64,000 nucleotides of DNA from Tamlana carrageenivorans (lineage in GTDB: Bacteria; Bacteroidota; Bacteroidia; Flavobacteriales; Flavobacteriaceae). Below the pieces are notes generated by a model. The model did not search any database. It saw only the letters and a program-made list of their open reading frames with translations, and was not told the DNA's origin. The stretch covers positions 1,054,001 to 1,118,000 of the forward strand of contig NZ_CP025938.1 of assembly GCF_002893765.1 (NCBI RefSeq), read 5' to 3'. Below are positions 36,296 to 44,378 of this stretch, piece by piece. Position 1 is the stretch's first letter; each line of letters opens with the position of its first letter. Both the position numbers and the translations under genes were made by a program.

Positions 36296-37744
36296 TTAGT
36301 TTTTTGGTTCATTATTAACGTTCGAAGTTCTAGGATCTGCACCAGTTCCAGTTAAACTTTCACCGCTTTCTCTTATTCTTTTGTACTTATCACCTGAAGA
36401 TTTCAAGATGGTTTTAACCTCTGCTTGAGCGATTACAGGGAACGTTCTAGAGTATAATAAGAACAGTACAAAGAAGAATCCTATAGTTCCGATAAAGATT
36501 CCGATATCAACAAATGTTGGTGAGAACATCGTCCATGATGATGGTAAGTAATCACGGTGTAACGAGGTTACAATAATTACGAAACGCTCAAACCACATTC
36601 CTACGTTTACTACAATCGAGATAAAGAATGAGAACATGATACTTGTTCTTAATTTCTTAAACCACATAAATTGTGGAGAGAATACGTTACAAGACATCAT
36701 CATCCAGTATGCCCATGCATAAGGACCAGTTGCTCTGTTTAAGAACGCGTATTGTTCATATTCTACACCGGAATACCATGCAATAAATAACTCAGTAATA
36801 TAAGCCACACCTACGATAGAACCTGTAATCATGATTACAATATTCATAAGCTCGATGTGTTGCACTGTAATATAGTCTTCAAGGTTACACACTTTTCTCA
36901 TAATGATAAGTAATGTGTTTACCATCGCGAATCCAGAGAATACCGCACCAGCAACGAAGTATGGTGGAAAAATTGTTGTATGCCAACCAGGAATAACCGA
37001 AGTAGCGAAGTCAAACGATACAATCGTGTGTACAGAAAGTACTAATGGCGTTGCTAAACCTGCAAGTACCAATGATACCTCTTCAAAACGTTGCCAATCT
37101 TTAGCACGACCAGACCATCCAAAACTCAATATCGAGTAAATTCTCTTTTGAAAAGGCTTGATAGCACGATCTCTTAGCATCGCGAAATCTGGTAATAAAC
37201 CAGTCCACCAGAATACTAGTGATACCGATAAATATGTTGAGATCGCGAATACGTCCCAAAGTAATGGTGAGTTAAAGTTTACCCATAGTGATCCGAATTG
37301 ATTCGGGATTGGTAATACCCAGTATCCTAACCATGGACGCCCCATGTGAATGATTGGGAATAAACCTGCCTGAACTACCGAGAAGATAGTCATCGCCTCT
37401 GCAGAACGGTTAATGGCCATTCTCCATTTTTGACGGAATAATAAAAGTACTGCAGAAATAAGTGTTCCTGCGTGACCAATACCTACCCACCAAACGAAGT
37501 TGGTAATATCCCAGGCCCAACCTACAGTCTTGTTAAGACCCCAGACACCAATACCTGTTGTAATGGTATATAAAATACATCCAATTCCCCATAGGAAAGC
37601 GACTAGTGAAATACCAAAAACTATCCACCATTGTTTATTTGCTTTTCCTTCTACAGGTTTTGCCACATCCACAGTAACGTCGTGATAGGACTTATTTCCT
37701 GTAACTAAAGGTCTTCTAATAGGTGCTTCGTAATGAGACGCCAT
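36296..37744 (-). CDS. actC: Alternative complex III membrane subunit ActC (NrfD family)
   Basis: ActC is the NrfD-like membrane subunit that forms the quinol-oxidising site next to ActB. The 482-residue protein has about ten helices and characteristic segments such as WWVGIGHAGTLISAVLLLFR, FPIIHMGRPWLGYW and SVHTIVSFDFATSVIPGWH. These match the family closely. The C-terminal 40 residues are charged and face the cytoplasm or periplasm. It follows actB by 92 bases of very AT-rich DNA with repeated TTGTTATTT-like units. Confidence 0.94.
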   Translation of the reverse strand: MASHYEAPIRRPLVTGNKSYHDVTVDVAKPVEGKANKQWWIVFGISLVAFLWGIGCILYTITTGIGVWGLNKTVGWAWDITNFVWWVGIGHAGTLISAVLLLFRQKWRMAINRSAEAMTIFSVVQAGLFPIIHMGRPWLGYWVLPIPNQFGSLWVNFNSPLLWDVFAISTYLSVSLVFWWTGLLPDFAMLRDRAIKPFQKRIYSILSFGWSGRAKDWQRFEEVSLVLAGLATPLVLSVHTIVSFDFATSVIPGWHTTIFPPYFVAGAVFSGFAMVNTLLIIMRKVCNLEDYITVQHIELMNIVIMITGSIVGVAYITELFIAWYSGVEYEQYAFLNRATGPYAWAYWMMMSCNVFSPQFMWFKKLRTSIMFSFFISIVVNVGMWFERFVIIVTSLHRDYLPSSWTMFSPTFVDIGIFIGTIGFFFVLFLLYSRTFPVIAQAEVKTILKSSGDKYKRIRESGESLTGTGADPRTSNVNNEPKN

Positions 37745-37836
37745 ATTTATTGTTATTTATTATTTGTTACTTGTTATTTGCTTAAATGTTGATTTCGTAT
37801 TTTTTCAACTTTTAAACTTAAAACCTTTTAACTATT

Positions 37837-40800
37837 TTATGCTTCAGTTGTATTTCTCACTTTTGTTTGATATTGCACATTAGGCTTTGTTCCTACATGC
37901 TCTAACAAGTGATACATACGGTTATCTTCTTTAAGTTTTGCAACTTTACTGTCTTTATCGTTGATGTCTCCAAATACCATCGCACCGCTACTACAAGCTG
38001 CAGAACAAGCTGTTTGGAATTCACCATCTTTAATCACACGTCCATCACGTTTAGCGTCAAGAACTGTTTTTTGTGTCATTTGAATACACATAGAACATTT
38101 TTCCATCACCCCACGAGAACGTACAACAACATCAGGATTAAGTACCATACGTCCTAAATCATCATTCATATGATAATCGAACTCATCATTTCCATTGTAT
38201 AAGAACCAGTTGAAACGACGTACTTTATACGGACAGTTGTTTGCACAATATCTTGTACCTACACAACGGTTGTAAGCCATATGGTTTTGACCTTGACGAC
38301 CATGAGAAGTTGCTGCTACAGGACAAACTGTTTCACAAGGTGCGTGGTTACAGTGTTGACACATTACCGCTTGGAAAGCTACTTGTGGGTTATCGGCTGC
38401 ATGTTCCATTTCACCAAATCCACCTAAGGAACCATTATCACCAAACAGACCTGAGAAGCCTTCTTTTTTGGCATTATCTTCTTCAAAAGTATCATCAGAA
38501 GAGTAATATCTATCAATACGCAACCAGTGCATATCTCTACTTCTTCTCACTTCTTCTTTACCTACTACAGGCACGTTATTCTCCGCATGACAAGCAATAA
38601 CACAAGCCCCACATCCTGTACACGCGTTTAAATCGATTGATAAGTTAAAGTGATGACCTATACTACGATCAAACTCATCCCATAAATCAACATCTGGAGA
38701 TGTTACAGGCGTTTCTTCATGATCTAAAGACACTACAGGCATCCCATTCCAATGCGCTTTGTCCTTGGTGTTGAAAATCTCTAAAGTCGTTTCTTTAATG
38801 ATATCACCACGACCCATTAAGGTATTATGAAGTTGTACACAAGCAAATTCATGTTCACCTGAAGCCGCTTCGATAGTTACATCTTGAACGTTTGATAAGT
38901 TATGATATAAGGCATAAGCATTTACACCTGTTTGCATTTCTTCTTTTAATCCTGCTGTTCTTCCGTAACCGAAAGATAAACCTACAGAACCTTTAGCCTG
39001 TCCTGGTTGAATTAACACAGGAGCCTTTACTGTTACACCGTTAGCAGTAATGTTAGCGTAACTACCATTTAAAGCGCCCGTTGCAACGTGTCTGTTAATT
39101 AATCCTAGCTCTTCAGCATCAGCTTTAGATATGGTTAAATAGTTATCCCAAGACACTCTTGAAATCGGATCTGGAAACTCTTGTAACCAAGGGTTATTAG
39201 CTTGTTGACCATCACCCATACCAGTTTTGATATAAAGACTTAACTCGATACCTTTAGATTTGGCAGATGATGCTAAAGCTTGAGCAGCTCCAGAAAACGC
39301 ATTAACAGATTCTTCAGTTTCTGTAAGGTCTTCTTCAACCAATTCTGTAGCCACAGATGAGTTTACAAAGAAACCATCATGTAAAGCTTGATTGTAAGAA
39401 CCTCCATTTAGGATATCACTATTCCAAGTGGTTTTAATATAATCACTATAAGAAGCACTGTTACCAGTCCACTTTAATAAAACATCCTGAAATTGTTTCG
39501 TATCAAACAAAGGACGAATCGCTGGTTGCGTTAAACTGTAATGACCCGTTTTTATTTCAACATCACCCCAAGCTTCTAAAAAGTGTGGAGCTGCTGCGAT
39601 ATATTGCGTATGAGAAGACGTTTCATCTTCTTTCATTGAAAACGCAATAGATAATTTTGTTTTCTTTAAACCTTCAGCAAAATCAGCTGCATTAGCTAAA
39701 GTATATAACGGATTAACACCGCTCATGATAATCGCTCCTACTTTCCCTGCCTTCATATCGGCAACAAGTTGAGCAACATCATTATCATTACCTTGCTTAG
39801 TTTTAATAGCTACTTTACTATTAAAAGCTTTACTTGCTAGGTATTCGTTAAGTTCTAAAACAACAGTTTGTGCGTTGACATCCTGAATTCCAGTAACCAC
39901 AACAGCTTTACTACCTGCTTTTTTAAGTTGAATAGCTGCATTTTTAACAGCTATTTCAACGTGCTCTGGTAAACCTTTTACAGAAACATTATTTCCTGTA
40001 ACTAGACTGTATAATTTCGCTAAGGCTAATTTTTGTTGAGTAGGTGTCACCGGTACACGCTTATCGGCGTTAGCACCAGAAAGCGACATATTCGATTCAA
40101 ACTGAATATGACGTGACATTTTTCCGTTTTGAGGCACTCTGTTTTTAGCATATCCTGCATCAAAACCTCCACCTTGCCAATCGCCTAAGAAATCTGCTCC
40201 AACAGAAACAATAGTCATCGCCTGAGAAAAATCGTAATCGGCTAAACCTTTTTTATTGTATTTCTTTTGAAAAGCTTGAACGGCAGCAAATTCTGAAACG
40301 GCATCATAAACCACATGCTTAACATTACCATAAGTTTCTTTAAACTCTGCAATAAGTTTGGTGGTAGATGGACTAGCGAAAGTTTGTGTTAATAACACGA
40401 TCGACTTTCCAGAATCCTTAATACTATTTAAACTTTTAGTAGTTTCCGCATTAAAATCACTCCAAGAAATTGAAGCACCATCTTTTTTCGGACCTTGAAT
40501 TCTTAAACTGTCATACAAACCTAAAACAGATGCATTCACTCTAGCATTAGCACTGCCATGAGTAGAAGCTAAGGTATTGTTTTCAATTTTTATTGGACGA
40601 CCTTCACGCGTTTTAACCAAAACACTTGCAAAATCAAAACCATCTGCGATTGTTGTAGCGTAATAGTTGGCCACTCCAGGAATAATCTCGGTTGGCTGTA
40701 CTACGTAAGGAATCGATTTTTTAACAGGACCCTCACAAGCTGCTAAAGAAGCAGCGGCTGTACTAAAACCTACATATTTTAAGAAATCACGACGCGTTGT

Positions 40801-40947
40801 AGAACTAGCCTCTAACGTCTCTTTATTTCCTAAAAACTCATCAGTAGGTATTTCTGCTACAAACTCGTTTTGTTTAAGCGTCTCAACAATAGAGCTATTT
40901 TCGTTTAGCTCTTCAACACTTTTCCAGTATTTCTTGTTTGATGACAT
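37837..40947 (-). CDS. actB: Alternative complex III iron-sulfur/molybdopterin-fold subunit ActB
   Basis: ActB combines a molybdopterin-oxidoreductase fold, which in this complex carries no molybdenum, with a ferredoxin-like part that holds the iron-sulfur clusters. The 1036-residue protein has a late twin-arginine motif TTRRDFLKYVG (Arg52-Arg53) followed by ASLAAC (Cys71), the variant Tat signal of this family. Cluster motifs in the last third are CTGCGACVIAC, CQHCNHAPCETVCP, CVGTRYCANNCP and CSMC with CSAACSS. It is the second gene of the operon, 68 bases after actA. Confidence 0.95.
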   Translation of the reverse strand: MSSNKKYWKSVEELNENSSIVETLKQNEFVAEIPTDEFLGNKETLEASSTTRRDFLKYVGFSTAAASLAACEGPVKKSIPYVVQPTEIIPGVANYYATTIADGFDFASVLVKTREGRPIKIENNTLASTHGSANARVNASVLGLYDSLRIQGPKKDGASISWSDFNAETTKSLNSIKDSGKSIVLLTQTFASPSTTKLIAEFKETYGNVKHVVYDAVSEFAAVQAFQKKYNKKGLADYDFSQAMTIVSVGADFLGDWQGGGFDAGYAKNRVPQNGKMSRHIQFESNMSLSGANADKRVPVTPTQQKLALAKLYSLVTGNNVSVKGLPEHVEIAVKNAAIQLKKAGSKAVVVTGIQDVNAQTVVLELNEYLASKAFNSKVAIKTKQGNDNDVAQLVADMKAGKVGAIIMSGVNPLYTLANAADFAEGLKKTKLSIAFSMKEDETSSHTQYIAAAPHFLEAWGDVEIKTGHYSLTQPAIRPLFDTKQFQDVLLKWTGNSASYSDYIKTTWNSDILNGGSYNQALHDGFFVNSSVATELVEEDLTETEESVNAFSGAAQALASSAKSKGIELSLYIKTGMGDGQQANNPWLQEFPDPISRVSWDNYLTISKADAEELGLINRHVATGALNGSYANITANGVTVKAPVLIQPGQAKGSVGLSFGYGRTAGLKEEMQTGVNAYALYHNLSNVQDVTIEAASGEHEFACVQLHNTLMGRGDIIKETTLEIFNTKDKAHWNGMPVVSLDHEETPVTSPDVDLWDEFDRSIGHHFNLSIDLNACTGCGACVIACHAENNVPVVGKEEVRRSRDMHWLRIDRYYSSDDTFEEDNAKKEGFSGLFGDNGSLGGFGEMEHAADNPQVAFQAVMCQHCNHAPCETVCPVAATSHGRQGQNHMAYNRCVGTRYCANNCPYKVRRFNWFLYNGNDEFDYHMNDDLGRMVLNPDVVVRSRGVMEKCSMCIQMTQKTVLDAKRDGRVIKDGEFQTACSAACSSGAMVFGDINDKDSKVAKLKEDNRMYHLLEHVGTKPNVQYQTKVRNTTEA

Positions 40948-41015
40948 ATTATATAATTGAATTACTTCTTAAATTAATTTTTGGTTTTCCGTATTTACGA
41001 AAAGTTAACAGCTTT

Positions 41016-42311
41016 TTAGTAGTGACATTTACCACATTCCAGACCACCCATTTGGGCTGCTGTTAATGATTCTACACCATACTTTTTAGAAAGCTCAGCA
41101 TGAATTTTCTCATAGTAAGCGTTATCTTTTACCGTCACATCTGTTTCTCTATGACAGTTAATACACCATCCCATGGTTAACGGCGCATGTTGATAAACAA
41201 CTTCCATTTCCTCAACAGGACCATGACACGTTTGACATTCTACACCAGCAACAGTGACGTGTTGTGAGTGGTTAAAGTATGCGAAATCTGGCAAGTTATG
41301 AATACGCACCCATTTTACTGGCTGAGATTCCCCAGTATATTTTTGATCGGCATCACTCCATCCTGCAGCTTTGTATAACTTTTGAATTTCACCATCGTAA
41401 AATTCTTTAGTATATTCTGCTGAAGTTTCACCGTTGTATTCGTAAATTGACTTATGACAGTTCATACAAACATTCAACGAAGGAATTCCTGATGTTTTAC
41501 TTACTCGTGCAGAAGAGTGACAGTATTTACAATCGATTCCGTTATCACCTGCATGAATTTTATGCGAGAAGTGAATTGGTTGTACCGGTTGGTAACCTTG
41601 ATCAATACCTACCTGCATTAAATATCCAAAAGCAAAGTAAGCACTAGTCAGCAAGAAGAAAATGGCCACTACAATCATTAAAAACTGATTCTGAACAAAA
41701 GCTTTCCAAAGTGGTGTTCTATCCGTTTCTGTTTCTAATTCGATATTTTGAACAGCAGCAAAGCGACGTAAGGTTTTATTAACTAGATATAATCCAATAG
41801 CTAGTAAAACAAACAGGATCGCTAAAGCTCCTAAAATAAGTTCATTTGAAATACCATCTGAAGCACCAGATGCAGCAGCTGGAGCCGCAGTACCTGCAGC
41901 CGGAGCTGGGGCCGCTTTCTTTTCTTCATCGGTATAGGCCAAGATGTTATTTAAATCTTCATCAGATAACTGAGGGAAAGCTGTCATCGCAGCTCCTCCA
42001 TACTCATTGTACACTTTATTTGCATACGCATCACCAGACTTGATTAAGCCAGAACTGTTACGTATCCATGCATGAATCCAGTCACGATCTAAACCTTCTT
42101 CATCAGATAGACGTGCTTCAACATGACGCAATGCAGGCCCTGTCATTTTTTTATCTAATTGATGACATGCGGCACAATTGGCATTAAATAAAGATTTTCC
42201 TTTTGCTGGATCGCCTTCTTGAGCTGAAAGCGAGCTTGTAAACGCTAATAATACAATTAAGCTTAAACGAAGTAAGTTTCTACTTAATTTACGGTGAATC
42301 ACCTTTCTCAT
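41016..42311 (-). CDS. actA: Alternative complex III multiheme cytochrome c subunit ActA
   Basis: ActA is the multiheme cytochrome of alternative complex III. The 431-residue protein has a signal peptide and an N-terminal monoheme domain (CAACH near residue 47). An Ala/Pro-rich linker, a helix at about residues 155-175, a second membrane segment near 212-230 and a cytochrome c3-like domain follow, the latter with CKYCH, CMNCH, CQTCH, CINCH and CGKCH. That makes six heme sites, one more than the five of the core ActA. It is the first gene of the operon and lies behind a good promoter. Confidence 0.94.
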   Translation of the reverse strand: MRKVIHRKLSRNLLRLSLIVLLAFTSSLSAQEGDPAKGKSLFNANCAACHQLDKKMTGPALRHVEARLSDEEGLDRDWIHAWIRNSSGLIKSGDAYANKVYNEYGGAAMTAFPQLSDEDLNNILAYTDEEKKAAPAPAAGTAAPAAASGASDGISNELILGALAILFVLLAIGLYLVNKTLRRFAAVQNIELETETDRTPLWKAFVQNQFLMIVVAIFFLLTSAYFAFGYLMQVGIDQGYQPVQPIHFSHKIHAGDNGIDCKYCHSSARVSKTSGIPSLNVCMNCHKSIYEYNGETSAEYTKEFYDGEIQKLYKAAGWSDADQKYTGESQPVKWVRIHNLPDFAYFNHSQHVTVAGVECQTCHGPVEEMEVVYQHAPLTMGWCINCHRETDVTVKDNAYYEKIHAELSKKYGVESLTAAQMGGLECGKCHY

Positions 42312-42394
42312 ATTGTTGGTTAAATTAACTTCTTAACTTTTGGTATGACTTTTGTCATTTAATAAATGAAAAAGCATAGCTTTAAAATCTCTCG

Positions 42395-42423
42395 CAAAAG
42401 TAATATTTAAACTCGATTAGCAA
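42395..42423 (-). promoter_or_regulatory. actA: Promoter of the ActABCDEF-cox operon
   Basis: On the minus strand TTG (42421-42423), 18 bases, then TACTTTTG (42395-42402), close to the Bacteroidota consensus. It leaves a leader of about 75 bases before the actA start codon. Confidence 0.7.
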
Positions 42424-42500
42424 AATAAGAAGGAAGTGTTAACAGTTAATTTAGAGAGATTCTAAATAATATTTTTACTCAGTTTTAAGTTTAATACTTT

Positions 42501-42508
42501 TACATTTG
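42501..42508 (+). promoter_or_regulatory. Putative -7 element for the SPOR-domain gene
   Basis: TACATTTG matches TAnnTTTG and lies 20 bases before the start codon at 42528. The -33 region has no clear TTG. It would fire divergently from the actA promoter about 100 bases away. Confidence 0.4.
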
Positions 42509-42527
42509 CATAAACACAATTATAAAT

Positions 42528-42911
42528 ATGATTTTCGACAAAGTTAAAATTACAATCTGCGCTTTTGTATGTTTTACATTAACAACGACTTACGTTTCGG
42601 CTCAAGAAGGAACAGTAACAATTAATCAAGATGAAAACATTTCAAAGCTCATAGAGCTGAAGAAAAACATGAATAATGAGGACGCCGATCGTTATAAAAT
42701 TCAAATTTATAATGGCAATCGACAAGATGCATATGCGGCTCAAAACGAATTTAAATCATCCTTTTCTGACTGGAATCCCTCCATACATTTTGAACAACCT
42801 AATTTTAAGATTTGGGTGGGTAATTTTAGAACGCGTTTAGAAGCCGATCGTGCTTTAAAAAGAATAAAACAAAAGTTTTCTAGTGCTTTTATTTTTAAGC
42901 CTAAAAAGTAA
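42528..42911 (+). CDS. Exported SPOR domain protein
   Basis: A 127-residue protein with a signal peptide (ending VSAQEG) and a C-terminal SPOR-type domain. The part YKIQIYNGNRQDAYAAQNEF and FKIWVGNFRTRLEADRALKR (about residues 56-115) has the strand-helix-strand pattern and the VGNFRTRLEA motif of the family. SPOR domains bind peptidoglycan with denuded glycan strands, often at division sites. It is the only plus-strand gene between 7 and 49 kb, faces away from actA, and ends in a strong bidirectional terminator. Confidence 0.85.
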   Translation: MIFDKVKITICAFVCFTLTTTYVSAQEGTVTINQDENISKLIELKKNMNNEDADRYKIQIYNGNRQDAYAAQNEFKSSFSDWNPSIHFEQPNFKIWVGNFRTRLEADRALKRIKQKFSSAFIFKPKK

Positions 42912-42928
42912 CTTTAAATACTGAATAA

Positions 42929-42968
42929 AAACGGTGACTTTGAATTTCATTTGAAGTCACCGTTTTTT
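42929..42968. terminator. Bidirectional intrinsic terminator
   Basis: AAACGGTGACTT (42929-42940) pairs with AAGTCACCGTTT (42954-42965), a 12-bp perfect stem, with T runs on both strands. It serves the convergent SPOR gene and the type A sorting-domain gene. Confidence 0.9.
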
Positions 42969-42991
42969 TTGTATTTGAAAACTAACACAAA

Positions 42992-43678
42992 TTAATTGAC
43001 AACTATTTTCTTAACAATCTCCTTTTTGTTAGATTCAATTTTCAAAAAGTAAATCCCTGAATCTAATCCAGAGACATCTATTTTTTTAGAAATATTAGTT
43101 TCTAAAACCAATTTACCCAAAACACTGAACAATGTTACCTTGTCAATTGTCAAATGAGGGTGTGTAATATTTAGTAAATCCCTTACTGGGTTAGGATAAA
43201 CACTAATTTGATTTTCTAAATAAAAATCATCCGTACTTAATAGTGAATCCTCAACATCGCCAGTTAAAACTGCATTTGAAGTTGACAATGCTCCTCCACA
43301 ATGACTTTCAGTTACAGAAGTGTTTTCAACCCAACTCCCTAATGATAAACTTGGTGGATTTGGCGATGATGGTGTAGTATTTGAATAGATAACATATGAG
43401 TTAGAAAAATCGCCATTTCCATCGTCTGCCACAAACTCCCATACAGCACTAGCATCATTCCATGCCAATTTAAATTCGCAGGTCCCAATACCTCCACAAG
43501 TTTGACTTCCATCTATAGGAATAGTAGAATAAACATTTCTACCCGTAGCATCAGCACTAATAAAATCAAAAATATAATCTTGATCTTCAAATAAAGTATG
43601 ACACCCATTAAAGGTAATTTGGGCAAAACTAGGGAAGACAAACCCTACTATAAAAACTATTTGTATATATGTTTTCAT
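42992..43678 (-). CDS. Secreted protein with type IX C-terminal sorting domain (type A)
   Basis: A 228-residue protein with a signal peptide (MKTYIQIVFIVGFVFPSFAQ), a central domain of about 130 residues with two close cysteines (CGGIGTC) and further single ones, and a C-terminal sorting domain of about 75 residues. The last part has VYPNPVRDLLNI, LFSVLGKLVLE, SGLDSGIYFLKI and KKIVVN, the standard type A T9SS pattern. Such proteins cross the outer membrane through SprA. The central domain resembles small carbohydrate-related or PEP-like domains, but I cannot name it. It follows the tail-collar gene by 11 bases. Confidence 0.88.
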   Translation of the reverse strand: MKTYIQIVFIVGFVFPSFAQITFNGCHTLFEDQDYIFDFISADATGRNVYSTIPIDGSQTCGGIGTCEFKLAWNDASAVWEFVADDGNGDFSNSYVIYSNTTPSSPNPPSLSLGSWVENTSVTESHCGGALSTSNAVLTGDVEDSLLSTDDFYLENQISVYPNPVRDLLNITHPHLTIDKVTLFSVLGKLVLETNISKKIDVSGLDSGIYFLKIESNKKEIVKKIVVN

Positions 43679-43689
43679 AATTGGTTTAA

Positions 43690-44274
43690 CTATCTAGACG
43701 GATAAATTCCTGAAAGTGCTATAATAAACCTAATTGCAGTATAAGGTTGCATATTATTAACCGGTTGTCCACCACCTTGATTTCCTATCATTGCACTACC
43801 CATTACCGTATTTGGTGTAGCGTTAGCATATTCTTTATCCAACACTTTTGTTCCAGCTGGCACATTTCCTGTAGGTACAGATTGATCTCCGTCTTCGGCA
43901 ACAGCGTTCACTGGATGGGAGTGGGATGGCATTTGGCTAACGCTAAGCGTATTTGTTTCTGAGCCAGACTTTGCTCCTTGTGTACGCGGTGTTAACCCAG
44001 GCCCATTTCCAGCATGCATAGGTACTCTACCTCGTAAATCTGGTAAAGCAAAAGTAGTTCTTCCGTCTCCACCATACGTGGTACCTAATAAGGAAAACAA
44101 GGCTTGGTTTTGGGAAATTGCCAAAAGTTGTCCATCACAAAACGCCCATCCTCTTGGCGCAAAATTTCCTGCAAACATTGTAATTTCACCAATAAAAGAT
44201 TCTGTTTGAGCATTTATGGTCTTGTTAAAACTCAAACATAGTAATAAGGATAAAATTGTAATTGTTTTTTTCAT
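43690..44274 (-). CDS. Exported phage-tail-collar (MdpB-like) protein
   Basis: A 194-residue protein of the tail collar domain family found in phage tail fibres and in microcystin-dependent-protein homologues. The motif GEITMFAGNFAPRGWAFCDG (residues about 29-48) is followed by LFSLLGTTYGGDGRTTFALP, DLRGRVPMHAG, and the late NNMQPYTAIRFIIALSGIYP; the order is diagnostic. Unlike phage tail proteins it starts with a signal peptide (LLLCLSFNKTINAQ), so it is exported. It pairs with a type IX cargo gene and has no other phage genes nearby, so it is a cellular protein of unknown role. Confidence 0.87.
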   Translation of the reverse strand: MKKTITILSLLLCLSFNKTINAQTESFIGEITMFAGNFAPRGWAFCDGQLLAISQNQALFSLLGTTYGGDGRTTFALPDLRGRVPMHAGNGPGLTPRTQGAKSGSETNTLSVSQMPSHSHPVNAVAEDGDQSVPTGNVPAGTKVLDKEYANATPNTVMGSAMIGNQGGGQPVNNMQPYTAIRFIIALSGIYPSR

Positions 44275-44321
44275 GATAATGAATTAAAATTAATAGCCGT
44301 TAAATATAAGTAATTAAACAC

Positions 44322-44357
44322 AAAAAAAGCACCTATTTAAAAATAGATGCTTTTTTT
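44322..44357 (-). terminator. Intrinsic terminator of the rimP-nusA-infB operon
   Basis: A long stem (AAAAAAAGCACCTATTT with AAATAGATGCTTTTTTT, one mismatch) follows the infB stop codon by about 20 bases. The minus-strand T run gives the terminator its polarity. Confidence 0.85.
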
Positions 44358-44378
44358 AAAAATTATAGAAATTAAGCT

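Noticed and set aside
37745..37836. Short repeats of TTGTTATTT-like units between actB and actC taken as a possible CRISPR or operator array
   Set aside because: The units are irregular, very AT-rich and lack spacers; no CRISPR array or cas gene is present in the window.
43690..44274. Prophage indicated by a tail-collar gene
   Set aside because: The protein has a Sec signal peptide, and no integrase, capsid, terminase or other tail gene occurs anywhere near.
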